A DNA stretch of 64,000 nt, taken from Anagrus nilaparvatae (Eukaryota > Arthropoda > Insecta > Hymenoptera > Mymaridae). The position numbers were made by a program, and so were the translations under genes. The stretch covers positions 27,776,001 through 27,840,000 of the forward strand of contig JAKSXM010000014.1 of assembly GCA_022575985.1 (NCBI GenBank), in the 5' to 3' direction. Positions 51,730-63,741 of this stretch are shown piece by piece; the first letter of the stretch is position 1; every line of letters begins with the position of its first letter. The notes under the pieces were generated by a model. The model worked only from the letters and a program-made list of their open reading frames with translations, made no database searches and was not told the origin of the DNA.

Positions 51730-53206
51730 CAGTCCAAAAGGCCTGAGAAATAAAAAAACAAGATATAAAAATATAAAAAGGTATCAAAAATATTGTATTT
51801 TTAGAATCTTTGGATCTACTTGCTTGAAACCATTTGAATTGGTTAAAATTTTTATAAACCAAGTTTACTAATAATAAGAGAATATTCTATGTAGAGGAAA
51901 ACTAAAACAAATACGGCCCACCAGGCCAGTGTAATTAAAAAACAAGATATAAATAAATTAAATAAGTATTAAAATTATTGTATTTTTAGAAAAGGTGGAT
52001 CCACTTTCATAAAACCATTTGAATAGGTTAAAATTTTTATAAAACAAGTTTACTTATAATGAAAAAATATGTAAAATAGAGAAAAACCTTAACAAATACA
52101 GTCCAAAAGGCCTGAGAAATAAAAAAACAAGATATAAAAATATAAATAGGTATCAAAAATATTGTATTTTTAGAATCTTTGGATCTACTTGCTTGAAACC
52201 ATTTGAATTGGTTAAAATTTTTATAAACCAAGTTTACTAATAATAAGAGAATATTCTACGTAGAGGAAAACTAAAACAAATACGGCCCTTCAGGCCAGCG
52301 TAATTAAAAAACAAGATATAAATAAATTAAATAAGTATTAAAATTATTGTATATTTAGAAAAGGTGGATCCACTTTCATGAAACCATTTGAATAGGTTAA
52401 AATTTTTATAAAACAAGTTTACTTATAATGAAAAAATATGTAAAATAGAGAAAAACCTTAACAAATACAGTCCAAAAGGCCTGAGAAATAAAAAAACAAG
52501 ATATAAAAATATAAATAGGTATCAAAAATATTGTATTTTTAGAATCTTTGGATCTACTTGCTTGAAACCATTTGAATTGGTTAAAATTTTTATTAAACCA
52601 AGTTTACTAATAATAAGAGAATATTCTATGTACAGGAAAACTAAAACAAATACGGCCCACCAGGCCAGCGTAATTAAAAAACTAGATATAAATAAATTAA
52701 ATAAGTATTAAAATTATTGTATATTTAGAAAAGGTGGATCCACTTTCATGAAACCATTTGAATAGGTTAAAATTTTTATAAAACAAGTTTACTTATAATG
52801 AAAAAATATGTAAAATAGAGAAAAACCTTAACAAATACAGTCAAAAAGGCCTGAGAAATAAAAAAACAAGATATAAAAATTTAAATAGGTATCAAAAATA
52901 TTGTATTTTTAGAATTTTTGGATCTACTTGCATGAAACCATTTGAATTGGTTAAAATTTTTATAAACCAAGTTTACTAATAATGAGAGAATATTCTACGT
53001 AGAGGAAAACTAAAACAAATACGGCCCTTCAGGCCAGCGTAATTAAAAAACAAGATATAAATAAATTAAATAAGTATTAAAATTATTGTATATTTAGAAA
53101 AGGTGGATCCACTTTCATGAAACCATTTGAATAGGTTAAAATTTTTATAAAACAAGTTTACTTATAATGAAAAAATATGTAAAATAGAGAAAAACCTTAA
53201 CAAATA
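51730..53206 (+). repeat. 1477-bp eight-monomer HOR, copy 2
   Basis: It is collinear with copy 1. Differences I saw include TTGTATTTTTAG at about 51980 where copy 1 has TTGTATATTTAG, AATGAGAG near 52981 where copy 1 has AATAAGAG, and the last B having AAATAAGTATT and CATGAAACC where copy 1 has AAAAAAGTATT and CATGAAAAC. Confidence 0.9.
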
Positions 53207-53510
53207 CAGTCCAAAAGGCCTGAGAAATAAAAAAACAAGATATAAAAATATAAAAAGGTATCAAAAATATTGTATTTTTAGAATCTTTGGATCTACTTGC
53301 TTGAAACCATTTGAATTGGTTAAAATTTTTATAAACCAAGTTTACTAATAATAAGAGAATATTCTATGTAGAGGAAAACTAAAACAAATACGGCCCACCA
53401 GGCCAGTGTAATTAAAAAACAAGATATAAATAAATTAAATAAGTATTAAAATTATTGTATATTTAGAAAAGGTGGATCCACTTTCATAAAACCATTTGAA
53501 TAGGTTAAAA
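53207..53510 (+). repeat. 1477-bp HOR, copy 3 (first ~1.6 monomers)
   Basis: A4 and most of B3 match copies 1 and 2. Homology stops in the shared box near 53510, where the sequence switches to AAATTCTTATAAACC and AAGTTTATTTATAATAG. Confidence 0.82.
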
Positions 53511-56360
53511 TTCTTATAAACCAAGTTTATTTATAATAGAAAAATATGTAAAATAGAGAAAAACTTAAACAAATACAGTCCAAAAGGCCTGAGAAATAAA
53601 AAAACATTATATAAAAAATTTAAATAGGTATCAAAAATATTGTATTTTTAGAATCTTTGGATCTACTTGCATGAAACCATTTGAATTGGTTAAAATTTTT
53701 ATAAACCAAGTTTACTAATAATAAGAGAATATTCTACGTAGAGGAAAACTAAAACAAATACGGCCCTTCAGGCCAGCGTAATTAAAAAACAAGATATAAA
53801 TAAATTAAAAAAGTATTAAAATTATTGTATATTTAGAAAAGGTGGATCCACTTTCATAAAACCATTTGAATAGGTTAAAATTCTTATAAACCAAGTTTAT
53901 TTATAATAGAAAAATATGTAAAATAGAGAAAAACTTAAACAAATACAGTCCAAAAGGCCTGAGAAATAAAAAAACAAGATATAAAAATATAAAAAGGTAT
54001 CAAAAATATTGTATTTTTAGAATCTTTGGATCTACTTGCATGAAACCATTTGAATAGGTTAAAATTTTTATAAAACAAGTTTACTAATAATAAGAGAATA
54101 TTCTATGTAGAGGAAAACTAAAACAAATACGGCCCACCAGGCCAGTGTAATTAAAAAACAAGATATAAATAAATTAAATAAGTATTAAAATTATTGTATA
54201 TTTAGAAAAGGTGGATCCACTTTCATAAAACCATTTGAATAGGTTAAAATTCTTATAAACCAAGTTTATTTATAATAGAAAAATATGTAAAATAGAGAAA
54301 AACTTAAACAAATACAGTCAAAAAGGCCTGAGAAATAAAAAAACATTATATAAAAAATTTAAATAGGTATCAAAATTATTGTATTTTTATAAACGTTGGA
54401 TCCACTTGCATGAAACCATTTAAATAGGTTAAAATTTTTATAAAACAAGTTTACTTATAATGAAAAAATATGTAAAATAGAGAAAAACCTTAACAAATAC
54501 AGTCCAAAAGGCCTGAGAAATAAAAAAACAAGATATAAAAATTTAAATAGGTATCAAAAATATTGTATTTTTAGAATCTTTGGATCTACTTGCTTGAAAC
54601 CATTTGAATTGGTTAAAATTTTTATAAACCAAGTTTACTAATAATAAGAGAATATTCTATGTAGAGGATAACTAAAACAAATACGGCCCACCAGGCCAGT
54701 GTAATTAAAAAACAAGATATAAATAAATTAAATAAGTATTAAAATTATTGTATATTTAGAAAAGGTGGATCCACTTTCATAAAACCATTTGAATAGGTTA
54801 AAATTTTTATAAAACAAGTTTACTTATAATGAAAAAATATGTAAAATAGAGAAAAACTTAAACAAATACAGTCCAAAAGGCCTGAGAAATAAAAAAACAT
54901 AATATAAAAAATTTAAATAGGTATCAAAATTATTGTATTTTTATAAACGTTGGATCCACTTGCATGAAACCATTTAAATAGGTTAAAATTTTTATAAAAC
55001 AAGTTTACTTATAATGAAAAAATATGTAAAATAGAGAAAAACCTTAACAAATACAGTCCAAAAGGCCTGAGAAATAAAAAAACAAGATATAAAAATTTAA
55101 ATAGGTATCAAAAATATTGTATTTTTAGAATCTTTGGATCTACTTGCATGAAACCATTTGAATTGGTTAAAATTTTTATAAACCAAATTTACTAATAATA
55201 AGAGAATATTCTACGTAGAGAAAAACTTAAACAAATACGGCCCTTCAGGCCAGCGTAATTAAAAAACAAGATATAAATAAATTAAATAAGTATCAAAATT
55301 ATTGTATATTTAGAAAAGGTGGATCCACTTTCACGAAACCATTTGAATAGGTTAAAATTTTTATAAAACAAGTTTACTTATAATGAAAAAATATGTAAAA
55401 TAGAGAAAAACCTTAACAAATACAGTCCAAAAGGCCTGAGAAATAAAAAAACAAGATATAAAAATATAAATAGGTATCAAAAATATTGTATTTTTAGAAT
55501 CATTGGATCTACTTGCTTGAAACCATTTGAATTGTTTAAAATTTTTATAAACCAAGTTTACTTATAATGAAAAAATATGTAAAATAGAGAAAAACCTTAA
55601 CAAATACAGTCCAAAAGGCCTGAGAAATAAAAAAACAAGATATAAAAATTTAAATAGGTATCAAAAATATTGTATTTTTAGAATCTTTGGATCTACTTGC
55701 ATGAAACCATTTGAATTGGTTAAAATTTTTATAAACCAAGTTTACTAATAATAAGAGAATTTTCTACGTAGAGGAAAACTAAAACAAATACGGCCCTTCA
55801 GGCCAGCGTAATTAAAAAACAAGATATAAATAAATTAAATAAGTATCAAAATTATTGTATATTTAGAAAAGGTGGATCCACTTTCATAAAACCATTTGAA
55901 TAGGTTAAAATTTTTATAAAACAAGTTTACTTATAATGAAAAAATATGTAAAATAGAGAAAAACTTAAACAAATACAGTCCAAAAGGCCTGAGAAATAAA
56001 AAAACATAATATAAAAAATTTAAATAGGTATCAAAATTATTGTATTTTTATAAACGTTGGATCCACTTGCATGAAACCATTTAAATAGGTTAAAATTTTT
56101 ATAAAACAAGTTTACTTATAATGAAAAAATATGTAAAATAGAGAAAAACCTTAACAAATACAGTCCAAAAGGCCTGAGAAATAAAAAAACAAGATATAAA
56201 AATTTAAATAGGTATCAAAAATATTGTATTTTTAGAATCTTTGGATCTACTTGCATGAAACCATTTGAATTGGTTAAAATTTTTATAAACCAAATTTACT
56301 AATAATAAGAGAATATTTTACGTAGAGGAAAACTAAAACAAATACGGCCCACCAGGCCAG
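53511..56360 (+). repeat. Mixed dimers and trimers with a three-fold dimer run
   Basis: B tails with the rare AAGTTTATTTATAATAG form occur at about 53525, 53895 and 54263, close to one dimer apart, indicating local dimer amplification. They are followed by A2, A1, A3 and B1 monomers resembling the 6648-bp region, including CACGAAACC with AAGTATCAAAATT near 55290-55340. Private changes include AGGATAACT near 54665 and AATTTTCTACG near 55760. Confidence 0.8.
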
Positions 56361-58573
56361 CGTAATCAAAAAACAAGATATAAATAAATTAAATAAGTAT
56401 TAAAATTATTGTATATTTAGAAAAGGTGGATCCACTTTCATGAAACCATTTGAATAGGTTAAAATTTTTATAAAACAAGTTTACTTATAATGAAAAAATA
56501 TGTAAAATAGAGAAAAACCTTAACAAATACAGTCCAAAAGGCCTGAGAAATAAAAAAACAAGATATAAAAATTTAAATAGGTATCAAAAATATTGTATTT
56601 TTAGAATCTTTGGATCTACTTGCATGAAACCATTTGAATTGGTTAAAATTTTTATAAACCAACTTTACTAATAATAAGAGAATATTTTACGTAGAGGAAA
56701 ACTAAAAAAAATACGGCCCTTCAGGCCAGCGTAATTAAAAAACAAGATATAAATAAATTAAATAAGTATAAAAATTATTGTATATTTAGAAAAGGTGGAT
56801 CCACTTTCATAAAACCATTTGAATAGGTTAAAATTTTTATAAAACAAGTTTACTTATAATGAAAAAATATGTAAAATAGAGAAAAACTTAAACAAATACA
56901 GTCCAAAAGGCCTGAGAAATAAAAAAACATAATATAAAAAATTTAAATAGGTATCAAAATTATTGTATTTTTATAAACGTTGGATCCACTTGCATGAAAC
57001 CATTTAAATAGGTTAAAATTTTTATAAAACAAGTTTACTTATAATGAAAAAATATGTAAAATAGAGAAAAACCTTAACAAATACAGTCCAAAAGGCCTGA
57101 GAAATAAAAAAACAAGATATAAAAATTTAAATAGGTATCAAAAATATTGTATTTTTAGAATCTTTGGATCTACTTGCATGAAACCATTTGAATTGGTTAA
57201 AATTTTTATAAAACAAATTTACTAATAATAAGAGAATATTTTACGTAGAGGAAAACTAAAACAAATACGGCCCTTCAGGCCAGCGTAATTAAAAAACAAG
57301 ATATAAATAAATTAAATAAGTATCAAAATTATTGTATATTTAGAAAAGGTGGATCCACTTTCATAAAACCATTTGAATAGGTTAAAATTTTTATAAAACA
57401 AGTTTACTTATAATGAAAAAATATGTAAAATAGAGAAAAACCTTAACAAATACAGTCCAAAAAGCCTGAGAAATAAAAAAACAAGATATAAAAATTTAAA
57501 TAGGTATCAAAAATATTGTATTTTTAGAATCTTTGGATCTACTTGCATGAAACCATTTGAATTGGTTAAAATTTTTATAAACCAAGTTTACTAATAATAA
57601 GAGAATATTCTACGTAGAGGAAAACTAAAACAAATACGGCCCTTCAGGCCAGCGTAATTAAAAAACAAGATATAAATAAATTAAAAAAGTATTAAAATTA
57701 TTGTATATTTAGAAAAGGTGGATCCACTTTCATGAAAACATTTGAATAGGTTAAAATTTTTATAAAACAAGTTTACTTATAATGAAAAAATATGTAAAAT
57801 AGAGAAAAACCTTAACAAATACAGTCCAAAAGGCCTGAGAAATGAAAAACCAAGATATAAAAATATAAAAAGGTATCAAAAATATTGTATTTTTAGAATC
57901 TTTGGATCTACTTGCTTGAAACCATTTGAATTGGTTAAAATTTTTATAAACCAAGTTTACTAATAACAAGAGAATATTCTATGTAGAGGAAAACTAAAGC
58001 AAATACGGCCCACCAGGCCAGTGTAATTAAAAAACAAGATATAAATAAATTAAATAAGTATTAAAATTATTGTCTATTTAGAAAAGGTGGATCCACTTTC
58101 ATAAAACCATTTGAATAGGTTAAAATTCTTATAAACCAAGTTTACTTATAATAGAAAAATATGTAAAATAGAGAAAAACTTAAACAAATACAGTCCAAAA
58201 GGCCTGAGAAATAAAAAAACATTATATAAAAAATTTAAATAGGTATCAAAATTATTGTTTTTTATAAACGTTGGATCCACTTGCATGAAACCATTTGAAT
58301 AGGTTAAAATTTTTATAAAACAAGTTTACTTATAATGAAAAAATATGTAAAATAAAGAAAAACCTAAACAAATACAGTCAAAAAGGCCTGAGAAATAAAA
58401 AAACAAGATATAAAAATATAAATAGGTATCAAAAATATTGTATTTTTAGAATCTTTGGATATACTTGCTTGAAACCATTTGAATTGGTTAAAATTTTTAT
58501 AAACCAAGTTTACTAATAATAAGAGAATATTCTATGTACAGGAAAACTAAAACAAATACGGCCCACCAGGCCA
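56361..58573 (+). repeat. Terminal-domain HOR, 12-monomer version (2213 bp)
   Basis: Each unit of this domain begins with a B monomer having CGTAATCAAAA (56361, 58574, 60973, 63742). Order: B-A-B-A2-A1-B-A-B-A4-B3-A5-A. Shared markers are ACTAAAAAAAATACGG (near 56702), TAATAACAAGAG (57964), TTGTCTATTTAG (58072), TTGTTTTTTATAAACG (58255) and AATAAAGAAAAACC (58351). This copy's A4 also has GAAATGAAAAACCAAG at 57840, shared with 63006 but not with the copy near 60240. Confidence 0.88.
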
Positions 58574-60972
58574 GCGTAATCAAAAAACAAGATATAAATA
58601 AATTAAATAAGTATTAAAATTATTGTATATTTAGAAAAGGTGGATCCACTTTCATGAAACCATTTGAATAGGTTAAAATTTTTATAAAACAAGTTTACTT
58701 ATAATGAAAAAATATGTAAAATAGAGAAAAACCTTAACAAATACAGTCCAAAAGGCCTGAGAAATAAAAAAACAAGATATAAAAATTTAAATAGGTATCA
58801 AAAATATTGTATTTTTAGAATCTTTGGATCTACTTGCATGAAACCATTTGAATTGGTTAAAATTTTTATAAACCAACTTTACTAATAATAAGAGAATATT
58901 TTACGTAGAGGAAAACTAAAAAAAATACGGCCCTTCAGGCCAGCGTAATTAAAAAACAAGATATAAATAAATTAAATAAGTATAAAAATTATTGTATATT
59001 TAGAAAAGGTGGATCCACTTTCATAAAACCATTTGAATAGGTTAAAATTTTTATAAAACAAGTTTACTTATAATGAAAAAATATGTAAAATAGAGAAAAA
59101 CTTAAACAAATACAGTCCAAAAGGCCTGAGAAATAAAAAAACATAATATAAAAAATTTAAATAGGTATCAAAATTATTGTATTTTTATAAACGTTGGATC
59201 CACTTGCATGAAACCATTTAAATAGGTTAAAATTTTTATAAAACAAGTTTACTTATAATGAAAAAATATGTAAAATAGAGAAAAACCTTAACAAATACAG
59301 TCCAAAAGGCCTGAGAAATAAAAAAACAAGATATAAAAATTTAAATAGGTATCAAAAATATTGTATTTTTAGAATCTTTTGATCTACTTGCATGAAACCA
59401 TTTGAATTGGTTAAAATTTTTATAAACCAAATTTACTAATAATAAGAGAATATTTTACGTAGAGGAAAACTAAAACAAATACGGCCCTTCAGGCCAGCGT
59501 AATTAAAAAACAAGATATAAATAAATTAAATAAGTATCAAAATTATTGTATATTTAGAAAAGGTGGATCCACTTTCATAAAACCATTTGAATAGGTTAAA
59601 ATTTTTATAAAACAAGTTTACTTATAATGAAAAAATATGTAAAATAGAGAAAAACCTTAACAAATACAGTCCAAAAGGCCTGAGAAATAAAAAAACAAGA
59701 TATAAAAATATTAAAAGGTATCAAAAATATTGTATTTTTAGAATCATTGGATCTACTTGCTTGAAACCATTTGAATTGTTTAAAATTTTTATAAACCAAG
59801 TTTACTTATAATGAAAAAATATGTAAAATAGAGAAAAACCTTAACAAATACAGTCCAAAAGGCCTGAGAAATAAAAAAACAAGATATAAAAATTTAAATA
59901 GGTATCAAAAATATTGTATTTTTAGAATCTTTGGATCTACTTGCATGAAACCATTTGAATTGGTTAAAATTTTTATAAACCAAGTTTACTAATAATAAGA
60001 GAATATTCTACGTAGAGGAAAACTAAAACAAATACGGCCCTTCAGGCCAATGTAATTAAAAAACAAGATATAAATAAATTAAAAAAGTATTAAAATTATT
60101 GTATATTTAGAAAAGGTGGATCCACTTTCATGAAAACATTTGAATAGGTTAAAATTTTTATAAAACAAGTTTACTTATAATGAAAAAATATGTAAAATAG
60201 AGAAAAACCTTAACAAATACAGTCCAAAAGGCCTGAGAAATAAAAAAACAAGATATAAAAATATAAAAAGGTATCAAAAATATTGTTTTTTTAGAATCTT
60301 TGGATCTACTTGCTTGAAACCATTTGAATTGGTTAAAATTTTTATAAACCAAGTTTACTAATAACAAGAGAATATTCTATGTAGAGGAAAACTAAAACAA
60401 ATATGGCCCACCAGGCCAGTGTAATTAAAAAACAAGATATAAATAAATTAAATAAGTATTAAAATTATTGTCTATTTAGAAAAGGTGGATCCACTTTCAT
60501 AAAACCATTTGAATAGGTTAAAATTCTTATAAACCAAGTTTACTTATAATAGAAAAATATGTAAAATAGAGAAAAACTTAAACAAATACAGTCCAAAAGG
60601 CCTGAGAAATAAAAAAACATTATATAAAAAATTTAAATAGGTATCAAAATTATTGTTTTTTATAAACGTTGGATCCACTTGCATGAAACCATTTGAATAG
60701 GTTAAAATTTTTATAAAACAAGTTTACTTATAATGAAAAAATATGTAAAATAAAGAAAAACCTAAACAAATACAGTCAAAAAGGCCTGAGAAATAAAAAA
60801 ACAAGATATAAAAATATAAATAGGTATCAAAAATATTGTATTTTTAGAATCTTTGGATCTACTTGCTTGAAACCATTTGAATTGGTTAAAATTTTTATAA
60901 ACCAAGTTTACTAATAATAAGAGAATATTCTATGTACAGGAAAACTAAAACAAATACGGCCCACCAGGCCAG
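58574..60972 (+). repeat. Terminal-domain HOR, 13-monomer version (2399 bp)
   Basis: Same order as the 12-monomer version except that one A is replaced by A3 plus A1 (about 59668-60037), adding one monomer. That A3 has the private form AAAAATATTAAAAGG. A private AATATGGCCC near 60400 changes the CpG of the B head. Confidence 0.87.
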
Positions 60973-63741
60973 CGTAATCAAAAAACAAGATATAAATAAA
61001 TTAAATAAGTATTAAAATTATTGTATATTTAGAAAAGGTGGATCCACTTTCATGAAACCATTTGAATAGGTTAAAATTTTTATAAAACAAGTTTACTTAT
61101 AATGAAAAAATATGTAAAATAGAGAAAAACCTTAACAAATACAGTCCAAAAGGCCTGAGAAATAAAAAAACAAGATATAAAAATTTAAATAGGTATCAAA
61201 AATATTGTATTTTTAGAATCTTTGGATCTACTTGCATGAAACCATTTGAATTGGTTAAAATTTTTATAAACCAACTTTACTAATAATAAGAGAATATTTT
61301 ACGTAGAGGAAAACTAAAAAAAATACGGCCCTTCAGGCCAGCGTAATTAAAAAACAAGATATAAATAAATTAAATAAGTATAAAAATTATTGTATATTTA
61401 GAAAAGGTGGATCCACTTTCATAAAACCATTTGAATAGGTTAAAATTTTTATAAAACAAGTTTACTTATAATGAAAAAATATGTAAAATAGAGAAAAACT
61501 TAAACAAATACAGTCCAAAAGGCCTGAGAAATAAAAAAACATAATATAAAAAATTTAAATAGGTATCAAAAATATTGTATTTTTAGAATCTTTGGATCTA
61601 CTTGCATGAAACCATTTGAATTGGTTAAAATTTTTATAAAACAAATTTACTAATAATAAGAGAATATTTTACGTAGAGGAAAACTAAAACAAATACGGCC
61701 CTTCAGGCCAGCGTAATTAAAAAACAAGATATAAATAAATTAAATAAGTATCAAAATTATTGTATATTTAGAAAAGGTGGATCCACTTTCATAAAACCAT
61801 TTGAATAGGTTAAAATTTTTATAAAACAAGTTTACTTATAATGAAAAAATATGTAAAATAGAGAAAAACCTTAACAAATACAGTCCAAAAAGCCTGAGAA
61901 ATAAAAAAACAAGATATAAAAATTTAAATAGGTATCAAAAATATTGTATTTTTAGAATCTTTGGATCTACTTGCATGAAACCATTTGAATTGGTTAAAAT
62001 TTTTATAAACCAAGTTTACTAATAATAAGAGAATATTCTACGTAGAGGAAAACTAAAACAAATACGGCCCTTCAGGCCAGCGTAATTAAAAAACAAGATA
62101 TAAATAAATTAAAAAAGTATTAAAATTATTGTATATTTAGAAAAGGTGGATCCACTTTCATGAAAACATTTGAATAGGTTAAAATTTTTATAAAACAAGT
62201 TTACTTATAATGAAAAAATATGTAAAATAGAGAAAAACTTAAACAAATACAGTCCAAAAGGCCTGAGAAATAAAAAAACATAATATAAAAAATTTAAATA
62301 GGTATCAAAAATATTGTATTTTTAGAATCTTTGGATCTACTTGCATGAAACCATTTGAATTGGTTAAAATTTTTATAAAACAAATTTACTAATAATAAGA
62401 GAATATTTTACGTAGAGGAAAACTAAAACAAATACGGCCCTTCAGGCCAGCGTAATTAAAAAACAAGATATAAATAAATTAAATAAGTATCAAAATTATT
62501 GTATATTTAGAAAAGGTGGATCCACTTTCATAAAACCATTTGAATAGGTTAAAATTTTTATAAAACAAGTTTACTTATAATGAAAAAATATGTAAAATAG
62601 AGAAAAACCTTAACAAATACAGTCCAAAAAGCCTGAGAAATAAAAAAACAAGATATAAAAATTTAAATAGGTATCAAAAATATTGTATTTTTAGAATCTT
62701 TGGATCTACTTGCATGAAACCATTTGAATTGGTTAAAATTTTTATAAACCAAGTTTACTAATAATAAGAGAATATTCTACGTAGAGGAAAACTAAAACAA
62801 ATACGGCCCTTCAGGCCAGCGTAATTAAAAAACAAGATATAAATAAATTAAAAAAGTATTAAAATTATTGTATATTTAGAAAAGGTGGATCCACTTTCAT
62901 GAAAACATTTGAATAGGTTAAAATTTTTATAAAACAAGTTTACTTATAATGAAAAAATATGTAAAATAGAGAAAAACCTTAACAAATACAGTCCAAAAGG
63001 CCTGAGAAATGAAAAACCAAGATATAAAAATATAAAAAGGTATCAAAAATATTGTATTTTTAGAATCCTTGGATCTACTTGCTTGAAACCATTTGAATTG
63101 GTTAAAATTTTTATAAACCAAGTTTACTAATAACAAGAGAATATTCTATGTAGAGGAAAACTAAAACAAATACGGCCCACCAGGCCAGTGTAATTAAAAA
63201 ACAAGATATAAATAAATTAAATAAGTATTAAAATTATTGTCTATTTAGAAAAGGTGGATCCACTTTCATAAAACCATTTGAATAGGTTAAAATTCTTATA
63301 AACCAAGTTTACTTATAATAGAAAAATATGTAAAATAGAGAAAAACTTAAACAAATACAGTCCAAAAGGCCTGAGAAATAAAAAAACATTATATAAAAAA
63401 TTTAAATAGGTATCAAAATTATTGTTTTTTATAAACGTTGGATCCACTTGCATGAAACCATTTGAATAGGTTAAAATTTTTATAAAACAAGTTTACTTAT
63501 AATGAAAAAATATGTAAAATAAAGAAAAACCTAAACAAATACAGTCAAAAAGGCCTGAGAAATAAAAAAACAAGATATAAAAATATAAATAGGTATCAAA
63601 AATATTGTATTTTTAGAATCTTTGGATCTACTTGCTTGAAACCATTTGAATTGGTTAAAATTTTTATAAACCAAGTTTACTAATAATAAGAGAATATTCT
63701 ATGTACAGGAAAACTAAAACAAATACGGCCCACCAGGCCAG
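60973..63741 (+). repeat. Terminal-domain HOR, 15-monomer version (2769 bp)
   Basis: Relative to the 12-monomer version, A2 and A1 are fused to one hybrid (12 minus 1), and the block hybrid-B-A-B is then duplicated (plus 4), giving 15. The other markers are conserved in order, so the history can be read directly. Confidence 0.87.
61511..62989 (+). repeat. Tandem duplication of a 739-bp four-monomer block
   Basis: Copy 1 is 61511-62249 and copy 2 62250-62989. Each starts with an A2/A1 hybrid (AACATAATATAAAAAATTTA followed by AATCTTTGG and AAAACAAATTTAC). The 1-bp length difference lies in the last tail, CTTAAAC against CCTTAAC, which marks the exchange point in that tail. Confidence 0.87.

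Noticed and set aside
2349..63136. Set of 64-69 residue open frames, nearly all on the minus strand, encoding almost identical hydrophobic proteins
   Set aside because: They span parts of two monomers, recur exactly with the satellite, depend on loss of one TAA in A4-type monomers, and flip strand with the inverted segment. Their hydrophobic look follows from T-rich codons.
56361..63741. Treating the last domain as three equal HOR copies
   Set aside because: Marker spacing is 2213, 2399 and 2769 bp, that is 12, 13 and 15 monomers, so the copies are related but not equal.
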